A DNA stretch of 7,423 bases from AM-2324 sp042091035 (GTDB lineage Bacteria; Bacteroidota; Bacteroidia; Chitinophagales; Saprospiraceae), in assembly GCA_042091035.1 (NCBI GenBank), contig JBELIG010000160.1, positions 1-7,423 on the forward strand. The letters run 5' to 3'. Below, in pieces: positions 1-6,423 of the stretch; position 1 is the first letter of the stretch; every line of letters starts with the position of its first letter. The translations under genes were made by a program, and so were the position numbers. The notes beneath the pieces are model-generated. The model made no database searches. It had not been told where the DNA came from and was given only the letters and a program-made list of their open reading frames with translations.

Positions 1-1094
1 TTAAGAGAGACCATCATCATCGTACTGCGGATAAATGGATTATTTATCCTATGTATGACTTTGCCCATGGACAATCTGATTCAATAGAAGAGATAACACA
101 TTCGCTTTGTTCGCTTGAATTTAGGCATCATAGACCACTTTATGATTGGTTTATAGAAAACCTAGAGATCTTCCCTTCAAGACAAATAGAGTTCGCGAGG
201 ATGAATGTTGAATACATGATAACATCCAAGCGAAAACTACTGAAACTTGTAGAGCAGAATTATGTAAGTGGATGGGATGATCCACGTATGCCGACTTTAT
301 CTGGTATGAGAAGGAGAGGGTATCCAGCGGATGCGATTCGGGTATTCTGTGATAAGGTAGGCGTGGCAAAAAGAGAGAACCTCATAGAGTTTTCCTTGCT
401 TGAATCTTGCGTTCGAACATCATTAAATGCAAGTGCTGCAAGAGTAATGGGGGTTTTGGATCCTGTCAAACTTGTAATAACTAATTACGAAGAAGGGGCA
501 GTCGAATACTTAGATGCTATTAATAATCCAGAGGATGAATCTATGGGTAGTAGACAGATTCCTTTTTCTAGAGAATTATATATAGAACGGGAGGATTTCA
601 TGGAGGATGCACCTAAGAAATTCTTTAGGATGGCTCCTGGTCGTTGTGTTCGTCTGAAAAATGCTTATATCGTTGAATGTCAAAAGGCGATTAAAGATGC
701 CGCTGGGAATATTACGGAGATCCATTGTACCTATTTTGATAATACGAAGTCTGGACAAGATGAATCTGGAATAAAAGCAAAAGGAACCTTGCATTGGGTA
801 AGTATTGATCATGCCGTAAAGGCTAAGGTCAATCAATATGATCGATTGTTTAATGATCCACAGCCAGCCTCACATGAGGATAAGGATTTTTTAGAATTTT
901 TTAATGAAGAATCTGTAAGTGAAATTGAAAATGCTTATGTCGAACCTAGTTTGTTGGATGCAAAACCAGGTACAGTATTTCAATTTATGCGGAAAGGTTA
1001 TTTTGCTTTAGATACAACGAGTGCTGAAGGTAATCTTATATTTAATAGAACCTGTACTCTTAAAGACTCATGGTCAAAATCTAAAAAGAAGTAA
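1..1094 (+). CDS. glnS: Glutaminyl-tRNA synthetase, 5'-truncated by the window edge
   Basis: Cytoplasmic class I aminoacyl-tRNA synthetase that charges tRNA-Gln with glutamine. The reading frame is open from position 3, so the ATG at 51 is internal: the upstream codons read KRDHHHRTADKW, continuous with family sequence. The fragment has 363 codons. Compared with the E. coli enzyme (about 554 residues), roughly 190 N-terminal residues with the HIGH motif are missing. Glutamine-pocket residues equivalent to E. coli Tyr211, His215 and Cys229 fall at bases 54-56, 66-68 and 108-110 with identical spacing, which argues for GlnRS over a non-discriminating GluRS. The KMSKS-type loop at 219-239 reads ITSKRKL, with Thr where Met or Leu is usual. 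It is followed by the conserved GWDDPRMPT and RRRGY segments. The rest is the C-terminal anticodon-binding beta-barrel region, ending in a lysine-rich tail. The gene ends in TAA and is followed by its own terminator. It has no obvious functional link to the downstream genes. Confidence 0.97.
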   Translation, partial: KRDHHHRTADKWIIYPMYDFAHGQSDSIEEITHSLCSLEFRHHRPLYDWFIENLEIFPSRQIEFARMNVEYMITSKRKLLKLVEQNYVSGWDDPRMPTLSGMRRRGYPADAIRVFCDKVGVAKRENLIEFSLLESCVRTSLNASAARVMGVLDPVKLVITNYEEGAVEYLDAINNPEDESMGSRQIPFSRELYIEREDFMEDAPKKFFRMAPGRCVRLKNAYIVECQKAIKDAAGNITEIHCTYFDNTKSGQDESGIKAKGTLHWVSIDHAVKAKVNQYDRLFNDPQPASHEDKDFLEFFNEESVSEIENAYVEPSLLDAKPGTVFQFMRKGYFALDTTSAEGNLIFNRTCTLKDSWSKSKKK

Positions 1095-1170
1095 AGGCTA
1101 TACCTCTATTTTGAGTATGGTTGTATATATAAGTTGATTCTTAACATAAAATCATCTTTGATAATTAAAT

Positions 1171-1211
1171 GGCAAGTGGGTACATAATGTACTCACTTGC
1201 CGTTTTTTTTT
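1171..1211 (+). terminator. Intrinsic terminator of glnS
   Basis: A 14-bp stem (left arm GGCAAGTGGGTACA, loop TAA, right arm at 1188-1201) is complementary throughout, with a single G-U wobble. It is followed by G and an uninterrupted run of nine T. This is a textbook Rho-independent terminator, 77 bases after the glnS stop codon, and it separates glnS transcription from the regulator gene at 1282. The reverse strand has no comparable T-run directly after the stem, so it is probably one-directional. Confidence 0.93.
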
Positions 1212-1216
1212 AAAAT

Positions 1217-1231
1217 ATGTATTTAATACAT
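1217..1231. promoter_or_regulatory. 15-bp AT-rich palindrome upstream of the regulator gene
   Basis: The sequence ATGTATT-T-AATACAT is a perfect 7-1-7 inverted repeat lying 50 bases before the regulator start codon and just after the glnS terminator. The placement suits an operator or part of the promoter. The surrounding 70 bases are almost pure A/T, so such a match could arise by chance. I could not find a convincing Bacteroidota -7 (TAnnTTTG) and -33 (TTG) pair in this gap. Confidence 0.25.
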
Positions 1232-1281
1232 TATATTATAAATATATATACAACATCATTAATACAGACTTAAAAAGTCAT

Positions 1282-4200
1282 ATGAAAACCTACACACAAA
1301 TACTTGTATTGGCATGCTTGTTTTTTATTTTTTCATACAATCTTCTTGCTCAAAGTGAGTCTTTTGAACACTATAAAGACCTGGAGCTTTTTGACTGTCA
1401 GATTATACTTTCAGAGGATTTAATTCAATATCCCCCAAGAATTGAGTCATTACCTTTTTATGCGGATAAATTTAAAGAAGTAGCTTCTTTTTCCCAAAAT
1501 GTGATTGCTAAAGAAGGGCAGGTGTATACCTTTAATGGAATTATTTCAATGCCAGAAAGTCGCAAAGGAATCCAATCTATCAATAAATTCCAGGGCCTTC
1601 CTGATAATTTTGTGTTTGATTTAGTCACTGATGAAGCTCGGAATATTTGGATGCATTTAGATCTAATTGGCCTTGTCCAATTTGATGGGCATAAATTCAA
1701 TGCTTTTACAAAAGATGAGGGACTCGTAAGTGATGACATAATTTCACTCCAGGAGCAGGCGGATGGCATCGGTGTTTGGGTCTTGTCAAAATATGGGATC
1801 AGTAATTTTGATGGAATTTTTTTCAAGAACTGGTATTTTGAAGATGTAATTGATAAACATGCTATACGTTCAACTACTACACAAGGAGATACATTATGGA
1901 TTGGTACAAGAGATGATGGTTTGTGGTGTGTTTTAGATGGCGCTATTAAGAAATATGATGTTGATTCTGGATTGAGAAGTAATGGTATTCAATCGCTTTA
2001 TTTGGATAAGAATAACAAATTATGGCTGACCTATTCTGATGGTGGAGTAGATTATATAGAAGGTGATAAGATTCATAGGATGTATTTCAACGAAAAGTCA
2101 ATGGAACCATTGATTATTGGTGATTTCCAGAATGGTTTTTATATCTACGATAAAAAGGCAAAGAGGCTTAAGAATTTTGTGAGTGGTGTTTTGTATGAAA
2201 CTAACCTGGATGTGGAGGGTGAACTTTTAGATTTTCAGCTAACTAAAAATGGGATATGGTTCATTACCAAAGATTCAGGTATCTTTTCTTTCGATAATAA
2301 AACGTTCTGTCGCTATTATTCCAATAAGGATATGCCAGCTAATAGAGTTACTTGCTCTACCGTTGTTGATGATCAAATATGGCTTGGATGCCTGGGAGCG
2401 GGGCTGCAAATTATTCGCTCTTTAGATTATACATTTCTAGAGTATGATAAAGATTCTTTTGACCCATTGAGTGCTACGTTTTTCTCTACAAATGGGCATC
2501 TTTATTTTGCTGCTTTAGATGCTATTTATCGCTTAAAACCTGGCACTACGATACTTGAAAAGCAAAAATGTTCAGCACTCGACCCTTTGCGTTTTCTTTC
2601 CTTTACGGAAGATAACAAGGGGGCGGTTTGGTGCTCCACTCTGGATGGAGTTCTCTATAAGGAAGTTGATGGTGTATTTGTTGAGAAAGAGGACTTTAGG
2701 TCAAAAAATATATCTGACATCTTTGATATAGGTTTTGATTCTGATGGGGTTTTATGGATGGCTTCATACTATAACAAAGTATATTCTGTTCAACCAGATG
2801 GGCAGATTGAAACAATTGAGATTGACAGTGACCGGCAGGTTTTGATTCTAGATATTGAGCTGGATAATGAAGGAAAATTATGGGTAGCCACTTCTAATGG
2901 GCTTTTTAGGCAGGATAATGGGGACTTTAAAAAATACGATCTTACTAACTTTCCGATAGAAAATATTTATTCGATCTTCAAAGATAGCAAAGGGAGACTT
3001 TGGATAGGAGCTAAGCGAGGAATTGCTTTTTATGATGGTTCAGAATTTAAATTTATAAATCGATATTCAGGACTCCTTAGTAATGTTGTAGTTGCAATAT
3101 CGGAGGATAGTAAAGGTAGGATTTGGTTAGTTACAGAGGTCGGACTCAATATCCTTGACCATGTTGATCACTGGGAGAAAATGAAAATCACTTCTTTTAC
3201 TTACGAGGAGGGTTTTAATGAGCTTGATTATTATCCTGGTGCAGGACAGTTTGATGCTGATGATGTTCTTTGGCTTGTGAGTTTGAATGGATTGGTAATA
3301 CTAGACACTAAGGCAATTGATAATAGTGGCGATTATAAACCGACTGTAGACCTTGATCATGTTTATTTGAACCAAGTATCCATTGATTTTTTTCAATTAA
3401 GTGATGAAAGTAGGCGCAAAGCATATATTGAAGAAATGAGTTATCAACTCGATCTTGATAAAATTAAGATAAGTGATCAGAGTAAGGCCCGTTTTTCCGG
3501 AAAGTACTCTTTCCCAAATCAATATAATTCAATTTCATTCTCATTTCTTGCTAAACAATGGAGATCCTCCTTTGATGTAGAATATAGATACAGGTTGCTA
3601 GGTTTAGATGATAAATGGAGTATGGCAACAAAAGATAAGATAGTCTCTTATTGGGAGCTGCCAGGATTTAGGACGTATCAATTTGAAGTACAATCTAGAT
3701 TCAAAGGAGGAGAGTGGACGGATACCAAAAGCTTTGAATTTCGAGTACGTGGCAGTATATGGCTTTTTCTTATTCCTTCTTTTAGTATCGTGTTAGTGGT
3801 TGGTTTGATGTATTTCTTTACTCGAAAGGTGGCTCAGGCAAAAGCTTCGAAAGACATTTCTAATAGTCCTGGAGATTCACTAAAGGATCATATTAAAATC
3901 GATTCATCTATACTTTCCATTATAGATAATAAGTTTGAGTCTTTTGATAGTATAGAAGCACATGCAGTTAGTGTTGCTGACAAGATGAAGTTTTTTGGCT
4001 CATTCAACACTAAAATGAAACAGTTGTCCAAAGGCTCTGAGAAGCCACATTTGCATAAGGTCTTGGAAGAGGAGCTCCGAGTTTTTTCTGAGATAAAAGT
4101 TATTCGATCTAATTTTATTGATGACTTTGAACGTTACTATCCAGATTTTGAACTCAAAATCATGGCCAATATATTAGATCTATCAGACCGCGAAAAAGAT

Positions 4201-4374
4201 ATTTGTAGATATATTATGTCAGGCTTGACAAATGCACAGATAGCACATATTCTCTTGATGCAGGCTGATTCTGTAAAAAAAGCAAGGCAGAGACTCAATA
4301 AAAAGATCAACAATACAGAACTTGAATTGAGCGCTTATCTAAAGAACTTGAATGAAGAACAAGCTATGGTATGA
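1282..4374 (+). CDS. Membrane-spanning Reg_prop/Y_Y_Y sensor with cytoplasmic LuxR-type HTH (no kinase)
   Basis: 1030-residue one-component regulator that probably senses a ligand in the periplasm and acts on DNA from the inner membrane. Order of parts: signal peptide 1-24 (hydrophobic 6-19, then LLAQ); an 80-residue region of no recognised family; about 14 propeller blades at roughly 105-680 with Reg_prop signatures such as DxxGxLWIG, GRLWIG and KLWVAT (the blade at 275-300 is weak), consistent with two seven-bladed propellers; Y_Y_Y domain 687-822 (VEYRYRLLGLDDKW at 766-779); transmembrane helix about 826-847; cytoplasmic linker with helical character; LuxR/GerE-like HTH 965-1008 (LSDREKDICRYIMSGLTNAQ, recognition helix SVKKARQRLNKK). 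No H-box, ATPase or receiver domain is seen between membrane and HTH, unlike hybrid two-component sensors with the same ectodomain. The start ATG gives a complete signal peptide; no Shine-Dalgarno is visible. The gene converges on, and overlaps by 11 bases, the lipoprotein gene at its 3' end. Ligand and target are unknown. Confidence 0.93.
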   Translation: MKTYTQILVLACLFFIFSYNLLAQSESFEHYKDLELFDCQIILSEDLIQYPPRIESLPFYADKFKEVASFSQNVIAKEGQVYTFNGIISMPESRKGIQSINKFQGLPDNFVFDLVTDEARNIWMHLDLIGLVQFDGHKFNAFTKDEGLVSDDIISLQEQADGIGVWVLSKYGISNFDGIFFKNWYFEDVIDKHAIRSTTTQGDTLWIGTRDDGLWCVLDGAIKKYDVDSGLRSNGIQSLYLDKNNKLWLTYSDGGVDYIEGDKIHRMYFNEKSMEPLIIGDFQNGFYIYDKKAKRLKNFVSGVLYETNLDVEGELLDFQLTKNGIWFITKDSGIFSFDNKTFCRYYSNKDMPANRVTCSTVVDDQIWLGCLGAGLQIIRSLDYTFLEYDKDSFDPLSATFFSTNGHLYFAALDAIYRLKPGTTILEKQKCSALDPLRFLSFTEDNKGAVWCSTLDGVLYKEVDGVFVEKEDFRSKNISDIFDIGFDSDGVLWMASYYNKVYSVQPDGQIETIEIDSDRQVLILDIELDNEGKLWVATSNGLFRQDNGDFKKYDLTNFPIENIYSIFKDSKGRLWIGAKRGIAFYDGSEFKFINRYSGLLSNVVVAISEDSKGRIWLVTEVGLNILDHVDHWEKMKITSFTYEEGFNELDYYPGAGQFDADDVLWLVSLNGLVILDTKAIDNSGDYKPTVDLDHVYLNQVSIDFFQLSDESRRKAYIEEMSYQLDLDKIKISDQSKARFSGKYSFPNQYNSISFSFLAKQWRSSFDVEYRYRLLGLDDKWSMATKDKIVSYWELPGFRTYQFEVQSRFKGGEWTDTKSFEFRVRGSIWLFLIPSFSIVLVVGLMYFFTRKVAQAKASKDISNSPGDSLKDHIKIDSSILSIIDNKFESFDSIEAHAVSVADKMKFFGSFNTKMKQLSKGSEKPHLHKVLEEELRVFSEIKVIRSNFIDDFERYYPDFELKIMANILDLSDREKDICRYIMSGLTNAQIAHILLMQADSVKKARQRLNKKINNTELELSAYLKNLNEEQAMV

Positions 4375-5404
4375 TTAGGAAATTAGAAGGTATGATCCCT
4401 GCTTGATAATCACCGAGCTTGTTTCCATCTATATCATATCTAAAAATGATTCCTTGCTGCACGTAATCAATAGCGTCAGAGATTAGAATTTCATTATGTA
4501 TTGGATTATAGTTAATGCCGTATATCGTTATTGCTTCTGTTTCAAATAAGTAGGAGAGATTTAAATCTTCTTCAGTCATATTCTGCTTATAGATTGACTG
4601 ACCAATAGCTAAGTATAATGATTGGTTGTTCTCATCCTTACATAGTTTAGGGTACAAACCTACTCCAGGATCAATAGATCCACTGAATATCAATTGAAGG
4701 CTATCTCCTTGGATTTTAAGTTTACTAAGCGTAGCGTTTTCTGATCCAGATATGCTGCCTGCACCTAATACCCAAATTGAATGATCATCTGTACTCAAAA
4801 TAGAGGAGGGGCTGCCAGAAATTACAAGCGTATCTAGCTTTGTGTTTGTATTAGCATCTATTAGTAGGATTTCATTAGTAGATGGAAGGCATGCGATTAC
4901 AAAAGAGTCTTGACTGATTATTCCCTCCGACCAAGTGGAGGTATTTATCGAACCGATCAATGCTCCTGAATTTATATTGGCAACATGGATTTGCTCAGCG
5001 TAAAGGTCTGAGATGAATAACTTCTCCTGATAACTGGCAATATACCTAGGCGAAGTTAAGCCTTCAATAGATTCAATATTGTTGATCTGGGTGTCTGTTA
5101 CTAGTATCTTTCCAGAATTATTTATTACAAAATAATAGGAACTATCAATCTTTGATACTGATTGCAAAATATCACCCATTAATGCACCGTTTTGTGCGAA
5201 GTATATATTTTTTATTAGGCTGTCAGCATCATAATTGTAAAAATCGAGACTTGCATTGTTGTTTGTATAACCCCCTTCATTGAGTACAAAAAAACCATTC
5301 TCAAATGAGCTGTTTATTGGTGATATTGGAGATTGGTTATCATCCGGATTACAAGCGATGAAGCTTAGTATACAAAAGATATATAATAGTCCGATTTTTT
5401 TCAT
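4364..5404 (-). CDS. Surface beta-propeller lipoprotein, YncE/DUF5074-like, BtuG-type
   Basis: 346-residue predicted outer-membrane lipoprotein. The signal peptide (MKK, hydrophobic 5-16) ends in the lipobox SFIAC with the lipidated Cys at 18. The next residues, NPDDNQ, include acids at +3 and +4, resembling the surface-export signal of Bacteroidota lipoproteins. The mature part is made of repeated beta-blade units. Family-typical stretches are GFFVLNEGGYTNNNASLDFY at 37-56, the NNSGKILVTD region near 95-104, SPRY at 118, SDLY at 132, WVLGAG at 211 and the closing ISDAIDYVQQGIIFRYD near 308-324. These match the propeller lipoproteins found beside B12 receptors in Bacteroidota. BtuG of Bacteroides thetaiotaomicron, a seven-bladed propeller that binds cobalamin tightly and partners BtuB, is the best-studied example. 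I infer a ligand-capturing role at the receptor. It is last in the operon, 44 bases after the DUF4465 gene, behind a strong hairpin. A different ligand remains possible. Confidence 0.85.
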   Translation of the reverse strand: MKKIGLLYIFCILSFIACNPDDNQSPISPINSSFENGFFVLNEGGYTNNNASLDFYNYDADSLIKNIYFAQNGALMGDILQSVSKIDSSYYFVINNSGKILVTDTQINNIESIEGLTSPRYIASYQEKLFISDLYAEQIHVANINSGALIGSINTSTWSEGIISQDSFVIACLPSTNEILLIDANTNTKLDTLVISGSPSSILSTDDHSIWVLGAGSISGSENATLSKLKIQGDSLQLIFSGSIDPGVGLYPKLCKDENNQSLYLAIGQSIYKQNMTEEDLNLSYLFETEAITIYGINYNPIHNEILISDAIDYVQQGIIFRYDIDGNKLGDYQAGIIPSNFLIIP

Positions 5405-5415
5405 AAAATGTATTT

Positions 5416-5440
5416 TGTCCCGGACAAACTGTCCGGGACA
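5416..5440. repeat. Perfect intercistronic inverted repeat (hairpin) with self-palindromic arms
   Basis: The arms TGTCCCGGACA (5416-5426) and TGTCCGGGACA (5430-5440) pair perfectly over 11 bp around a 3-base loop. Each arm is also a 5-1-5 palindrome, TGTCC-S-GGACA, so the element is two copies of one palindromic unit 14 bases apart centre to centre. It fills 25 of the 44 bases between the DUF4465 stop codon (8 bases away) and the lipoprotein start codon (11 bases away). On the minus (operon) transcript no U-run follows, so it is not a standard terminator; it may stabilise mRNA, tune translation of the lipoprotein or bind a protein. On the plus strand it is followed by TATTTATTTT and could weakly stop antisense transcription. 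It is clearly more GC-rich than its surroundings. Confidence 0.85.
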
Positions 5441-5448
5441 TATTTATT

Positions 5449-6423
5449 TTAGTGTACAAAGACTTTTTCAGTATAAACGTTTTCATCAGATTGAATGTGG
5501 ATTAGATAGGATCCTTTTTTCAATGATGAAAGATCAAGTGTAGTTCTTGATTCTACAGAATACCAGCTTTTTATCAGCTGACCATTAAGAGTAAATAAGC
5601 TAATTTGACTTCCTTGGTTATCTTGCATATCTACAAAAAGATTTCCAAGAGTAGGATTAGGGCCAATGCTTACATTTGCAATTATAGGATTCTCAACATT
5701 AGTAGTGTAAGCATATTTGAAATTATCTACACAATATAATGCTGGTGTAAGTATACCAAATTGGTTTGCATCCGAAGAGCTCAATGAGAATTCCAGACTC
5801 TTAACAATACCAAGTTCAGTAAGATCTACAGTTGTCCACTCTTTTATAATGTAATCTTGCGTATTATCTTCAAATCTATAATCTGCAAGGTAGAAAGATA
5901 CGTTACCTATGGAATCTCCATTAACATCTATTCCTTTTATGTCTAATAGGAAGTAATCTGGATCATTTCCATCGTCTCCACCGAATTTTTTTGAAAATCC
6001 AGAAGGGTCTCCATCTCTCATGACTAATAGTGGGAAACTTGCATTCGTGATATCAATAGAATTTATTATTGCTCCTAAAGTATCAGGAATTTCAATAGTA
6101 GAAGTGTATTGACCGACCATAAAAGTAAGTGATTCATCTGCACCCGCAAATGGATATGCCCCATAAAGGTTTGAAAAGCCATTTGTAGTAGAATCTTTTA
6201 CTGTAGATACCGCCCAGCCACTTGTCCAATATTGGAACATAGTATCATAATTACTTTGAAATCTAACGTCATTGAAATAGAAGTAGTTGTCATCTAAAGG
6301 CAAATCACCTCCGTTTCTATATTCATTTACTTCAAGATTAGCATCTTCAAAAGTAAGAATGTCCTGACCGTAGGTAAGTACACTTATTATTGCAAAGGCA
6401 AATGTGTAAAAAAAATGCTTCAT
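5449..6423 (-). CDS. DUF4465 secreted protein with type IX secretion sorting tail
   Basis: 324-residue exported protein. The signal peptide covers about residues 1-19 (MKHFF, hydrophobic to TYG, cleavage near G19/Q20). The DUF4465 domain spans about 22-237, opening with ILTFED and containing YWTSGWAVS at 65-73, KKFGGDDGNDPDYFLLDIKG at 145-164, SFYLADYRFEDN at 176-187, and the closing SSDANQFGILTPALYCVDNF at 216-235. After a short linker, residues 251-324 form a T9SS type A sorting domain: the GPNPT start, SLFTLNGQLI, LKKGSYLIHI and the end EKVFVH. The protein should therefore cross the outer membrane through T9SS and be anchored or released at the surface. DUF4465 proteins recur beside BtuB-type receptors; as I recall, the gut BtuH B12-binding lipoproteins are of this type, but I could not verify that here. 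The start codon overlaps the receptor stop codon (ATGA), indicating coupled translation. No catalytic residues are evident, so a binding role is inferred. Confidence 0.88.
   Translation of the reverse strand: MKHFFYTFAFAIISVLTYGQDILTFEDANLEVNEYRNGGDLPLDDNYFYFNDVRFQSNYDTMFQYWTSGWAVSTVKDSTTNGFSNLYGAYPFAGADESLTFMVGQYTSTIEIPDTLGAIINSIDITNASFPLLVMRDGDPSGFSKKFGGDDGNDPDYFLLDIKGIDVNGDSIGNVSFYLADYRFEDNTQDYIIKEWTTVDLTELGIVKSLEFSLSSSDANQFGILTPALYCVDNFKYAYTTNVENPIIANVSIGPNPTLGNLFVDMQDNQGSQISLFTLNGQLIKSWYSVESRTTLDLSSLKKGSYLIHIQSDENVYTEKVFVH
6420..6423 (-). promoter_or_regulatory. ATGA stop/start overlap coupling receptor and DUF4465 translation
   Basis: On the minus strand the receptor ends with TGA (6422-6420) and the DUF4465 gene starts with ATG (6423-6421), sharing the four bases ATGA. 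No Shine-Dalgarno sequence precedes the ATG. Such overlaps usually mean that ribosomes finishing the first gene restart on the second, so the two genes are read as one operon with linked output. Confidence 0.85.

Noticed and set aside
51..53. ATG as the start of a 347-residue protein
   Set aside because: The conserved GlnRS sequence HHHRTADKW is encoded in frame just before it; the true start is outside the window.
151..836. Minus-strand open frames at 151-369, 260-469 and 576-836
   Set aside because: They lie entirely inside glnS, overlap one another and have no recognisable protein features; they are shadows of the coding strand.
1097..1122. Possible second hairpin just after the glnS stop (CTATAC ... 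GTATGG)
   Set aside because: Only about six pairs with a wobble and an 11-base loop, and no T-run; too weak beside the strong terminator at 1171.
1134..1160. Possible promoter with TTG at 1134 and CATCTTTG at 1153
   Set aside because: The -7 element has one mismatch, the spacing is short for the Bacteroidota consensus, and transcription from it would meet the terminator at 1171.
1458..1826. Minus-strand 122-codon open frame
   Set aside because: It lies inside the regulator gene, with no domain, signal peptide or upstream signals.
5416..5440. Inverted repeat as an operon terminator after the DUF4465 gene
   Set aside because: On the minus strand the stem is followed by AAAATACATTTT, not a U-run, and the lipoprotein gene begins 11 bases later in the same direction.
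5280..5543. Plus-strand 87-codon open frame spanning the intercistronic hairpin
   Set aside because: It is antisense to two well-supported genes and runs through the inverted repeat; its composition is not protein-like.
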